DNA of 11,095 bases from Prolixibacteraceae bacterium (GTDB lineage Bacteria > Bacteroidota > Bacteroidia > Bacteroidales > Prolixibacteraceae). Positions within the stretch are counted from its first letter, which is position 1. The number at the start of each line of letters is the position of its first letter. The stretch is from assembly GCA_003516705.1 (NCBI GenBank), contig DPCJ01000195.1, forward strand, positions 1 through 11,095, in the 5' to 3' direction. Shown here one piece after another: positions 1 to 7,782 of the stretch. The translations under genes were made by a program, and so were the position numbers. Below the pieces are notes generated by a model. That model did not search any database. It was not told where the DNA came from and was given only the letters and a program-made list of their open reading frames with translations.

Positions 1-19
1 TTTCACGAGTTTGAATAAA

Positions 20-55
20 GAAAAAGACCGGGCTCATTCAAGTCCGGTCTTTTTT
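20..55. terminator. Bidirectional intrinsic terminator
   Basis: The arm at 21-34 (A-tract, then GACCGGGCT) pairs with 41-54 (AGTCCGGTC, then a T-tract) around a 6-nt loop, with a single G-U pair. The stem is GC-rich in its middle and flanked by A5 on the left and T7 on the right, so both strands give a hairpin followed by a U-tract. On the minus strand it lies only 8 nt past the stop of the LysM gene, which it should terminate. On the plus strand it would terminate a gene lying left of the window. Confidence 0.88.
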
Positions 56-62
56 TCCGATT

Positions 63-2222
63 TTAATCTCCTAAAACACTTTTTCGTTTTACTTCAAATG
101 CCGGCGTGTATTGAATTACAGAGACTCCTTTGTTTAAATATCCACCAGACGTGCCTGTTTTTCCAAATGCATAACTGCCCTGAACAAGTTTCAGGTGGTG
201 TGTTTCAATACATTTTCCGAAATCCTTTCCATACCAATACAACGCATTTAAAAAATAATAAGCGGCATCAAAACCCTGAATGCCGTAACTGTTGGGCTCT
301 GTACCAAAATTCAATTTAAATTTTTCGACATATGCGATGGTGTTTACATCGGTATAATCAACAAAATAAGGATTGATATAATGCATTTTCAGGTTGTGAA
401 AATGTGCAATATCGATGCTCGGATACCGCTGCTGAAAATTTGCCTGTGCCACCAGTGTGATTGGGAAATCGCCAGCCAGGTTATTCAAGTTCGAAATTGC
501 CACGCTCAATTCACCTTCATCGGTTGTTGGCAGGTAAACCACATTTTCTTTTTCAGGCGAAAGAATTGCCCTTAAACCTGCGGCTCGCTCACGTTTAAAG
601 TCGTACACCCGGAACCGGGTACCAAACCCACCAACCACGTTTTTAATTTTGTCAACCAGTTGTCCTTCGGCTGTTCCTTCGTATTGCGATGTTTTCACAA
701 CAATAAAATTGCTGCCTTTAAAATTACCGGCAATCATTTCAAGTGTTGCCTCAGCAATATATTCACGGGTCGGGTTTATCTGAAAATAGAGCGGATTTGT
801 ATTAATCAGTGCCGATTTTGGCGTAAATGGCGATACCATTGGAATCTGTTTTTCACGGGCAATGGCGGCCACTTCCTTTTGTACATTTTCATACACCGGG
901 CCGATAATCAGGTCGGTATTATCGAGAATACCTTTGCCAACAAGGTTTCGCACAGTTTCCGGATTGTCTTTTGTATCGTAAACATTCAGCTTTACCTTCA
1001 TTCCAACTTTTTGCATCGAATCGATGGCAACCAGCACACCTTCGTAAAATTGGAGGAAATTAAGGCTGTTACCATAAAATTTATACAACGGCGATTGCGG
1101 TTCGTTCATTTCCACAATAGTATCAGTTTCATTTACCTCAAATTCAACACTATCTACAATCGGTTGCTCAATTTTTGTATTCAACCCGGCATTGGCATCG
1201 AGAAACAACGGCAGAAAAAGTACTACAGAATAAGTCTGACTTCCAGCCACTGCAACAGGTAATTTCTCGCACCCTGAATTTAAAACAACAGCTGGATTTG
1301 TTACAGGAACCCGAACATTTTCACTTTTTTCGGTTGCATTTTCCCGGGCTGCATTTGTTTCGGGCTGTGGAATTTTCAGTTTCATACCCGATTGTAACGC
1401 TGTAAATCCCGGGTTAGCTGAACGCAGGTCAGTTTCTGAAATACCATATTTACGGGTGATTCCGTAAAGTGTCTCTCCAGGTTCAACCTGATGAATCATT
1501 TCCCGGCTTACACTTTCCAACTGAGTTGGTTCAATCTTAACCACTTCGGTTTCAGATTTTACAGGTATCAGAATTTTGGCTCCGGCTTTCAGATTTCCGG
1601 CGTTGGGATTGTATTTCAGAATTTCGCTTTCGCTTACATTATATTTCTTTGTCAATCCGTACAAAGTTTCGCCCGAAACCACTGTATGTTCAATCATTCC
1701 GCCTTTTTGTGCAACTGTTTCTGTCTCCTTTTTTGCGAATGTTAATACAGTTTTAATCTCTTTAAACTCCCATTGCGGAATCTGGATGGTGAGACCCTTT
1801 TTCAGCCGTTGGATTTCCGGATTATACGAATAGATTTCTTCAACTGAAATACCAAATTTTTTCGAAACAGAATAAGCCGTTTCGCTGTTGGATTCGATTG
1901 TATATTGCTTAAAACCAGTAGGGTCACCTTTTTTATAGCTTTTGATTTCTGATAAATCGAAACTTCCATCGTATGGGATCTTCAGCATTTCACCAATATT
2001 TAATCCATCTTCGGTGCCAGGATTATTTTGAAGAATTTCGGCCGGCTCAACCCTGAAATCGCGTGATACAGAATAAACGGTTTCACCCGTACGCACCTGG
2101 TGCACAATAAATTTCTGACCGTTAATCAATACAAGTTCATTGTCGGTTACAATCTGTGCCTGAACTAACCGGGTAACCGCCAAAAGCAATAAAAACACAA
2201 ACAAAGTCCTGAATACTTTCAT
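63..2222 (-). CDS. Secreted protein with four LysM domains and a periplasmic-binding-like domain
   Basis: This is a 719-aa exported protein. Residues 1-22 form a signal peptide (basic start, Leu-rich core, cleavage likely near Gln-Ala-Gln); no lipobox Cys is seen. Four LysM repeats follow at about 39-83, 104-149, 177-220 and 242-285, each with a GETxY-like start (degenerate in the second) and ending in an IP dipeptide. LysM domains bind N-acetylglucosamine-containing glycans, usually peptidoglycan. After a linker, residues about 330-715 resemble a type I solute-binding fold of the amino-acid ABC transporter/PBP1 kind, with segments such as LIIGPVYENV and a C-terminal GFDAAYYF. The likely role is a peptidoglycan-attached sensor or binding protein in the periplasm; the ligand is unknown and no permease genes are nearby. 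The gene stands alone, divergent from guaA, with a terminator just after its stop. Family and layout are clear from sequence; the function is inferred. Confidence 0.9.
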   Translation of the reverse strand: MKVFRTLFVFLLLLAVTRLVQAQIVTDNELVLINGQKFIVHQVRTGETVYSVSRDFRVEPAEILQNNPGTEDGLNIGEMLKIPYDGSFDLSEIKSYKKGDPTGFKQYTIESNSETAYSVSKKFGISVEEIYSYNPEIQRLKKGLTIQIPQWEFKEIKTVLTFAKKETETVAQKGGMIEHTVVSGETLYGLTKKYNVSESEILKYNPNAGNLKAGAKILIPVKSETEVVKIEPTQLESVSREMIHQVEPGETLYGITRKYGISETDLRSANPGFTALQSGMKLKIPQPETNAARENATEKSENVRVPVTNPAVVLNSGCEKLPVAVAGSQTYSVVLFLPLFLDANAGLNTKIEQPIVDSVEFEVNETDTIVEMNEPQSPLYKFYGNSLNFLQFYEGVLVAIDSMQKVGMKVKLNVYDTKDNPETVRNLVGKGILDNTDLIIGPVYENVQKEVAAIAREKQIPMVSPFTPKSALINTNPLYFQINPTREYIAEATLEMIAGNFKGSNFIVVKTSQYEGTAEGQLVDKIKNVVGGFGTRFRVYDFKRERAAGLRAILSPEKENVVYLPTTDEGELSVAISNLNNLAGDFPITLVAQANFQQRYPSIDIAHFHNLKMHYINPYFVDYTDVNTIAYVEKFKLNFGTEPNSYGIQGFDAAYYFLNALYWYGKDFGKCIETHHLKLVQGSYAFGKTGTSGGYLNKGVSVIQYTPAFEVKRKSVLGD

Positions 2223-2243
2223 TTACTTTCTGAGTTAAAGCGC

Positions 2244-2251
2244 CAAAATTA
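2244..2251 (-). promoter_or_regulatory. Candidate -7 box for the LysM gene
   Basis: Read on the minus strand this is TAATTTTG, an exact match to the Bacteroidota TAnnTTTG -7 element. It lies 21 nt upstream of the ATG at 2222, which would give a short leader. No good TTTG -33 element sits at the usual distance, so the call rests on the -7 box and its position alone. Confidence 0.42.
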
Positions 2252-2396
2252 ATAAAATTGATTATCCATCGGGTTGAAAGGCATTCAAATATCAATTAAA
2301 AGCCTGTATAATATTGTTAATGAATTATTTGTTTCGTTGTTGTTAACATCAGGGGTATTTTAATGAACAAAGCACAAGCTTTTCAGGCGTTATTTT

Positions 2397-2404
2397 TACT
2401 TTTG
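2397..2404 (+). promoter_or_regulatory. Candidate -7 box for guaA
   Basis: The octamer TACTTTTG matches the Bacteroidota TAnnTTTG -7 consensus exactly and lies 36 nt before the ATG at 2441. If it is used, transcription starts near 2410, downstream of the upstream in-frame ATG at 2363. That supports 2441 as the real guaA start. The -33 region is poor, so this is a candidate only. Confidence 0.42.
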
Positions 2405-2440
2405 CCTGTAAATAGACAATCACCATTAAAATTTGAATTC

Positions 2441-3970
2441 ATGCAGGAAAAAATTCTGATTCTTGATTTCGGTTCTCAATACACTCAGTTAATTGGCCGT
2501 AAAATCAGGGAGTTAAATGTATATTGCGAGATTCACCCGTTTAATCACTATCCGGCTATCGATGAATCTGTAAAAGGAGTTGTGCTTTCAGGCAGTCCGT
2601 ATTCAGTGCGCGACTCGGATGCCCCACGTCCCGACTTATCAGCAATTAAAGGGAAATTGCCGGTTTTGGGTGTTTGTTACGGCGCTCAGTATATGGCCCA
2701 TTTTTTTGGTGGTGAAGTTGCTCCTTCAAACAGTCGTGAATATGGCCGTGCACATTTGGGTTATGTCGATCACGGCTGTGTTTTGTTTAACAACATCAGC
2801 GCACACACACAAGTTTGGATGTCGCATGGCGATACAATTGTAAAAATGCCAAAAAATTACAAGGTTATTGCTTCCACCGAAGACGTAAACTTTGCTGCCT
2901 ATAAAATAGATGATGAACCAAGTTGGGGAATTCAGTTTCATCCTGAAGTTTATCATACCACAGAAGGAAAACAGTTGCTCGAAAACTTTGTAACTGACAT
3001 TTGCGGATGTCGGCAAGACTGGACCCCCGATTCGTTTGTGGAAACCACAGTAAATGAATTAAAGGCCAAACTGGGCAACGATAGAGTGGTTTTGGGTTTA
3101 TCGGGCGGAGTTGATTCGTCGGTTGCCGGGGTTTTGCTGCATAAAGCAATCGGGGAAAACCTTACCTGTATTTTTGTCGATAACGGGTTACTCCGTAAAA
3201 ACGAATTTGAAGACGTACTCAATTCATACAAAGACATGGGTTTGAACGTTATCGGGGTTGATGCAAGAAAAAAATTCTGGGATGATTTAAAGGGTATCAC
3301 CGATCCTGAACAAAAAAGAAAGATTATCGGACGAAATTTTATCGAGGTTTTCGACCAGGAAGCACATAAAATTACCGATGTAAAATGGCTTGCGCAAGGC
3401 ACCATTTATCCCGATGTAATTGAATCGGTATCGGTTAACGGACCGTCGGCTACTATTAAATCGCATCACAACGTGGGCGGATTACCCGAAAAAATGAAAC
3501 TACAAATTGTGGAGCCACTCCGGCTTTTGTTTAAAGACGAGGTGAGACTGGTTGGTAAAACGCTCAATATAAAACAGGAATTGCTTGGACGTCATCCGTT
3601 TCCGGGACCAGGTTTGGGAATCAGGATTTTGGGCGACGTTACACCTGAAAAAGTGAGAATATTACAGGAAGCTGATGCCATTTTTGTAAATGGACTGAAA
3701 AACTGGGATTTGTACAATAAAGTATGGCAGGCAGGCGTAATGTTATTGCCGGTACAATCGGTGGGTGTTATGGGCGACGAACGGACCTACGAAAACACAG
3801 TTGCATTGCGCGCTGTTGCATCAACAGATGGAATGACGGCTGACTGGGTACATTTGCCTTATGAATTTCTGGCAAAAATGTCGAATGAAATTATTAATAA
3901 AGTAAAAGGAATTAACCGCGTAGTTTACGATATCAGTTCTAAACCACCGGCAACAATCGAGTGGGAATAG
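2441..3970 (+). CDS. guaA: GMP synthase (glutamine-hydrolysing)
   Basis: This cytoplasmic enzyme converts XMP, glutamine and ATP to GMP, the last step of de novo guanine nucleotide synthesis. The 509-aa protein is complete. The N-terminal class I glutamine amidotransferase domain (about 1-190) has the nucleophile Cys79 in GVCYGAQ and the His167/Glu169 pair in FHPEV. The ATP pyrophosphatase domain has the PP-loop SGGVDSS at 221-227. The C-terminal dimerisation domain contains GPGLGIRILGD and ends with the family-typical KPPATIEWE. An in-frame ATG at 2363 would add 26 residues, but they resemble no GuaA N-terminus and lie before the candidate promoter, so the start MQEKILILDFGSQY at 2441 is preferred. 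No Shine-Dalgarno is seen. Length is slightly under the E. coli enzyme (525 aa). Nothing is missing among the active-site motifs. Confidence 0.97.
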   Translation: MQEKILILDFGSQYTQLIGRKIRELNVYCEIHPFNHYPAIDESVKGVVLSGSPYSVRDSDAPRPDLSAIKGKLPVLGVCYGAQYMAHFFGGEVAPSNSREYGRAHLGYVDHGCVLFNNISAHTQVWMSHGDTIVKMPKNYKVIASTEDVNFAAYKIDDEPSWGIQFHPEVYHTTEGKQLLENFVTDICGCRQDWTPDSFVETTVNELKAKLGNDRVVLGLSGGVDSSVAGVLLHKAIGENLTCIFVDNGLLRKNEFEDVLNSYKDMGLNVIGVDARKKFWDDLKGITDPEQKRKIIGRNFIEVFDQEAHKITDVKWLAQGTIYPDVIESVSVNGPSATIKSHHNVGGLPEKMKLQIVEPLRLLFKDEVRLVGKTLNIKQELLGRHPFPGPGLGIRILGDVTPEKVRILQEADAIFVNGLKNWDLYNKVWQAGVMLLPVQSVGVMGDERTYENTVALRAVASTDGMTADWVHLPYEFLAKMSNEIINKVKGINRVVYDISSKPPATIEWE

Positions 3971-4037
3971 TTGTTGATGTAACAAACATTGCGCTACAGA
4001 AACTGATATATTGAATCAACACAAGTAATTTGCACAG

Positions 4038-5669
4038 ATGAAAAACAGAATAACCATAAAAAACATCTTCTCCCCTTCCCTGTTTCTTATTTTTTTACTG
4101 ACAGTATTTGTTGCTCCGGCATTGAAAGCCCAGGAAGATGTTCAGCAAAACCAGCTGAAATTTGGCAGATTGCTGCGATTGGTCGATGGTTATTATGTCG
4201 ATTCGGTAAATGTGAACGAACTGACAGAGAAAGCAATCGTTCATTTACTAAGCGAACTTGACCCTCATTCGGTTTACTTGTCGAAAGACGAAGTGGAGAA
4301 AATGAATGAACCGCTGGTAGGTAATTTTGAAGGAATTGGCATCACTTTTAATATTTTCAAAGATACATTGCTGGTTACCACAACAGTGGCTGGTGGCCCT
4401 TCTGAAAAAGTGGGATTACGTGCCGGTGACCGGATTGTTGAAGTTGACAATAAAAACATTGCAGGAATCGGACTCAAAAACAGTGATGTTTTTGATATGC
4501 TGAGAGGCGATAAAGGAACTCAGGTTGACCTGAAAGTTTTTAGAAAAAATGAACCTGCGTTGCTTGATTTTTCTATCATTCGCGATAAAATTCCGATTAA
4601 CAGTCTCGATGCTTCTTACATGATAAATAAGACAACCGGATATATCAAACTCAACAAATTTTCGGCAACAACCACTGAAGAATTTGTTACGGCAATGAAA
4701 GGGTTGAAGAAAGAAAAAATACAAAACCTGATTCTCGATTTACGCGGAAATGGTGGAGGTTACCTGAAAACTGCCATTGAAATTTCTGAACAATTTTTAG
4801 CTGATAAACAATTAGTTATTTATACAAGTGGTATAAACGAACCAAGAAAAGATTATAATGCAAGCAGCGCAGGAGAGTTTAAAAGTGGAAACCTTGTGGT
4901 GCTGGTTGACGAGGGCTCAGCCTCGTCGAGTGAAATTGTTTCAGGAGCCATACAAGATTGGGATCGGGGTGTTATTATTGGTCGTCGCACTTTTGGTAAA
5001 GGGTTGGTTCAAAAACCATACTACCTAACCGATGGGTCGATGGTAAGACTTACAACCGCTCATTATTACACACCAAGTGGCCGCTGTATTCAAAAGCCTT
5101 ACGAGGAAGGTGTTGATGCCTACAAAAAAGAGTCACTGACGCGGTTAACAAAAGGCGAAATGTTTAATGCCGACAGCATTCATTTTACCGATTCGCTCAA
5201 ATACGAAACGCTGATTAACGGCCGCACAGTTTTCGGAGGCGGTGGTGTGATGCCCGATATATTTATTCCGCTCGATACTTCTATTCATTATGCTTACATC
5301 AACAGGCTCCGTAGAAACAATATCATTTACAATTTCGCTCTTGATTTTATCGACAAAAACCGGGAGAATATTAAAGTCAAATATCCTGCTTTTAAAGATT
5401 TTGAAGCCAAATTTGTTGTTACTGATGATTTGGTTGCACAAATTACTGAAAACGGGGTAAAAGATGGTATTGAACTCAACGCCGAAAGCCTTGAGTTTTC
5501 GAGAAATGACATGAAAAAAGAGGTAAAATCGCTTATTGCCCGTGATTTATATTCCCGCGACGATTTCTACAAAATTTATTACAGCGACGACGAGGCAATA
5601 ATTCAGGCGCTGAAAGTGATTGAAAATCAAAAAGATTACAATAAACTTCTGGTGAGCCAGCTGCAATAA
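4038..5669 (+). CDS. S41 family C-terminal processing peptidase (CtpA-like)
   Basis: This is a 543-aa exported serine protease with a Ser/Lys(/Gln) active site of the tail-specific protease type, expected in the periplasm. Residues 1-32 are a signal peptide (hydrophobic core about 12-28, cleavage near Lys-Ala-Gln). A short helical region at about 35-90 is followed by a PDZ domain at about 95-180 (GIGITF...GLRAGDRIVEVD) that would recognise substrate C-termini. The S41 core at about 190-365 has LDLRGNGGG at 234-241, the presumed nucleophile Ser296 in GSASSSEI, Lys321 in TFGKG and Gln325. The 25-residue Ser-Lys spacing is that known for Prc and CtpB. The tail of about 180 residues is found in Bacteroidota members of the family. 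It starts 67 nt after guaA and only 3 nt separate it from pnuC, so it may be co-transcribed with pnuC. Its substrate is unknown. Confidence 0.94.
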   Translation: MKNRITIKNIFSPSLFLIFLLTVFVAPALKAQEDVQQNQLKFGRLLRLVDGYYVDSVNVNELTEKAIVHLLSELDPHSVYLSKDEVEKMNEPLVGNFEGIGITFNIFKDTLLVTTTVAGGPSEKVGLRAGDRIVEVDNKNIAGIGLKNSDVFDMLRGDKGTQVDLKVFRKNEPALLDFSIIRDKIPINSLDASYMINKTTGYIKLNKFSATTTEEFVTAMKGLKKEKIQNLILDLRGNGGGYLKTAIEISEQFLADKQLVIYTSGINEPRKDYNASSAGEFKSGNLVVLVDEGSASSSEIVSGAIQDWDRGVIIGRRTFGKGLVQKPYYLTDGSMVRLTTAHYYTPSGRCIQKPYEEGVDAYKKESLTRLTKGEMFNADSIHFTDSLKYETLINGRTVFGGGGVMPDIFIPLDTSIHYAYINRLRRNNIIYNFALDFIDKNRENIKVKYPAFKDFEAKFVVTDDLVAQITENGVKDGIELNAESLEFSRNDMKKEVKSLIARDLYSRDDFYKIYYSDDEAIIQALKVIENQKDYNKLLVSQLQ

Positions 5670-5672
5670 GTT

Positions 5673-6272
5673 ATGATTCATTCAATAACAGAATGGATTG
5701 CAGTTAATTACGTTGAACTGCTGGGAGCAATTCTCGGTTTAATTTATATTTATTTATCTATCAGGCAGAAAATTCTAACCTGGCCTGTTGGATTACTGTC
5801 TTCGGTATTTTACATCCTTATTTTCTTTCAGGCCCGGCTTTATGCCGGAATGGGATTGCAGGTGTATTATGCAGCCATGAGTATTTATGGATGGTATTAC
5901 TGGGTAAAAGGGGAAAATAATACTACCGGTGAAAAACTAAATGTAAGTTATACCAAACCTTTTGAATGGATAATGATAGCAGCAGCTTTTTTTGTAGTGC
6001 TTATTTTGATTGTGATGGTTTTAAAAAATTATACCGATTCGGATGTTCCTTTTATTGATGCATTCACAACTACTGCCGGAATAATCGCAACCTGGATGAT
6101 GGCCCGCAAACTGATAGAAAACTGGATTATCTGGGTTTTTACTGATTTGATTTCAGTTTTTTTGTATATCGAAAAACAACTTTGGGTGACAGCGTTGCTG
6201 TACCTTGTTTTTACAACCATGGCCATTCTTGGTTTTATTGAATGGAGAAAAAACTTAAAACGGTTAAATTGA
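5673..6272 (+). CDS. pnuC: PnuC-family nicotinamide riboside transporter
   Basis: This is a 199-aa inner-membrane protein with six or seven hydrophobic segments, matching the small PnuC family that lets nicotinamide riboside enter by facilitated diffusion. Family signatures are the aromatic-rich stretch AAMSIYGWYYWVKG at about residues 68-81 and the C-terminal block WIIWVFTDLISVFLYIEKQLW at about 147-167, ahead of an FIEWRKN end. PnuC paralogues in Bacteroidota can instead move thiamine (PnuT), and sequence alone does not settle the substrate. The overlapping NadR-like kinase downstream favours nicotinamide riboside: import followed by phosphorylation traps the substrate and drives uptake. 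No riboswitch-like sequence was recognised, and the start lies only 3 nt after the protease stop, so expression probably depends on the upstream transcript. A very basic end (KNLKRLN) fits a cytoplasmic C-terminus. Confidence 0.9.
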   Translation: MIHSITEWIAVNYVELLGAILGLIYIYLSIRQKILTWPVGLLSSVFYILIFFQARLYAGMGLQVYYAAMSIYGWYYWVKGENNTTGEKLNVSYTKPFEWIMIAAAFFVVLILIVMVLKNYTDSDVPFIDAFTTTAGIIATWMMARKLIENWIIWVFTDLISVFLYIEKQLWVTALLYLVFTTMAILGFIEWRKNLKRLN

Positions 6273-6793
6273 ATAACAAACCAAAAATAGTGGTAATTAC
6301 AGGGGCCGAATCAACAGGAAAAAGCACACTGACAGAGCAACTTGCCAAACATTTCGATACGCTTTTTATGCCCGAAATTGCCCGTTCTTATGTTGAGGGG
6401 TTGAATAGAAAATATACTTTTAACGATGTTGAACAAATTGCAAAACTACAGGTAGAAAACCTTAATTATTTGTGTACAAAATCGGTACCTTTTGTTTTTG
6501 TTGATACATGGCTGATAATTACAAAAGTATGGTTCGAATTTGTTTATAATAAAACTCCAGGTTGGCTGATTGATGAGATTCAAAAAACCAGGGTGGACCT
6601 TTTTTTAGTGTGTGATACTGATCTCCCTTGGATTTACGATCCGGTCCGTGAAAACGGTGGCGAAAACAGAAATATTCTTCAAAAACTTTATATCGAAAAT
6701 ATTATTGAGTTTGGATTCAAGTACCAAATTGTGCAGGGAACCGACAACGAGCGACTACTAAATGCAATAAAATTTGTTGAGGAATTGAATTAA
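6242..6793 (+). CDS. NadR-like nucleoside kinase (probable ribosylnicotinamide kinase), AAA_28 family
   Basis: This 183-aa cytoplasmic P-loop protein has the Walker A motif GAESTGKST at residues 21-29, an FVDTW segment that fits the Asp of a nucleoside kinase, and a C-terminal DLPWIYDPVRENGGENR segment like the ribosylnicotinamide kinase domain of NadR. It lacks the helix-turn-helix and the NMN adenylyltransferase domain of full NadR, so the expected reaction is nicotinamide riboside + ATP to NMN only. The ATG at 6242 overlaps pnuC by 31 nt. An in-frame TTG at 6269 overlaps the pnuC stop as TTGA and would remove nine weakly conserved residues. Either start keeps the P-loop, and the next Met is past it. 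The overlap suggests translational coupling with pnuC. The substrate is inferred from the neighbour and could differ if the transporter is PnuT-like. Confidence 0.85.
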   Translation: MEKKLKTVKLNNKPKIVVITGAESTGKSTLTEQLAKHFDTLFMPEIARSYVEGLNRKYTFNDVEQIAKLQVENLNYLCTKSVPFVFVDTWLIITKVWFEFVYNKTPGWLIDEIQKTRVDLFLVCDTDLPWIYDPVRENGGENRNILQKLYIENIIEFGFKYQIVQGTDNERLLNAIKFVEELN

Positions 6794-6847
6794 AACTTAA
6801 ACTGTGTAAAAGTGTTTTAATTTTACAGCATCAAAAATTCATACAGT

Positions 6848-7768
6848 ATGAATGATTTCGACGATAAACTTGAGCGAACAGTACGCAGATTAAGCGATCC
6901 GGCATCCTACCAGGTCGTTTGCCATCAACATAAAATGGGTGAACCACTTCCGTCAATCGCAAAATTGACAAAGGTGATTGAATTGGTCCGCGAAATTTTG
7001 TTTCCCGGATATTTTGGCAATACATCGCTTCGTCCGAACACAACGCAATATTTTATGGGAGTTTATGTTGATGAATTGTATGAATTGCTGAGTGAAGAAA
7101 TATTGGCAGGATTGTGTTTTGAATGTAAAGATGAAAGCGTAAACAAGGTTGAAAAACATAAGGACAGCGCCAATCAGGCTGCCATTGATTTTATTGAGTT
7201 TCTTCCCGAGATCAGAAGAAAATTGGTTACCGATGTTGAAGCTACTTTTTTAAACGACCCGGCGGCGCAAAACTTTGGCGAAGTGATTTTCTGTTATCCG
7301 GCCATCAGGGCAATTACTAATTACAGGGTTGCACATCAGCTTTTTCAACTTGGAGTTCCGCTTATTCCACGGTTTATTTGCGAAATGGCACACGGTGAAA
7401 CAGGAATTGATATTCATCCTAAAGCACAGATTGGTGAAAGATTCACTATCGATCATGGTACCGGCGTGGTAATTGGATCAACGTCAATTATCGGCAATAA
7501 TGTAAAATTATACCAGGGAGTAACGCTTGGGGCTAAAAGTTTCCCACTCGATGAGCTAGGCAACCCAATTAAAGGAATTCCACGACACCCAATTGTGGAG
7601 GATGATGTGGTGATTTATGCAGGTGCAACAATACTTGGCCGGATTACAATTGGCAAAGGATCGATGGTGGGTGGCAACGTTTGGGTAACAACCGATTTGC
7701 CTCCAAATTCAAAAGTTGTTCAATCAAAAGCAAAAGAAACCACATTTTCTTACGGAGCCGGAATCTGA
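6848..7768 (+). CDS. cysE: Serine O-acetyltransferase
   Basis: This enzyme acetylates L-serine with acetyl-CoA to O-acetylserine, the first step of cysteine synthesis. The 306-aa protein has a helical N-terminal part (about 1-185) and a left-handed beta-helix of hexapeptide repeats (about 186-290). Catalytic residues match E. coli CysE: Asp202-His203 in IDHGTG and His247 in RHP. About a dozen extra residues (KSFPLDELGNPIKGI) lie in the active-site loop just before RHP, as in the longer CysE forms. The C-terminus SYGAGI closely resembles the E. coli tail YGDGI. In E. coli the terminal Ile inserts into the CysK active site to form the cysteine synthase complex, so the same contact is likely here. 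No cysK lies in the window. The gene starts 54 nt after the kinase and ends 14 nt before the methyltransferase. No Shine-Dalgarno is visible. Confidence 0.93.
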   Translation: MNDFDDKLERTVRRLSDPASYQVVCHQHKMGEPLPSIAKLTKVIELVREILFPGYFGNTSLRPNTTQYFMGVYVDELYELLSEEILAGLCFECKDESVNKVEKHKDSANQAAIDFIEFLPEIRRKLVTDVEATFLNDPAAQNFGEVIFCYPAIRAITNYRVAHQLFQLGVPLIPRFICEMAHGETGIDIHPKAQIGERFTIDHGTGVVIGSTSIIGNNVKLYQGVTLGAKSFPLDELGNPIKGIPRHPIVEDDVVIYAGATILGRITIGKGSMVGGNVWVTTDLPPNSKVVQSKAKETTFSYGAGI

Positions 7769-7782
7769 AAAATTATAGAAAA

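Noticed and set aside
660..1262. 200-codon open frame on the plus strand opposite the LysM gene
   Set aside because: It is a Cys-, His- and Phe-rich antisense shadow of a clearly coding gene with no recognisable domain.
2363..2440. 26-residue N-terminal extension of GuaA from an upstream in-frame ATG
   Set aside because: The extra residues do not look like any GuaA N-terminus, and the best promoter candidate lies inside this stretch.
4021..4037. TAATTTG as a promoter for the S41 protease gene
   Set aside because: It is one base short of TAnnTTTG and lies directly against the ATG, leaving almost no leader. It was too weak to call.
6788..6822. AATTAAAAC/GTTTTAATT inverted repeat between the kinase and cysE genes, followed by TTTTAC
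   Set aside because: The stem is perfect over 9 bp but almost all A-T with a 17-nt loop, and the T-run is short. A real terminator here is doubtful, so it is not listed as a feature.
7681..7782. Longer methyltransferase start overlapping the 3' end of cysE
   Set aside because: It begins with TTG, overlaps the conserved cysE end by 88 nt, and adds 34 basic residues unlike the family.
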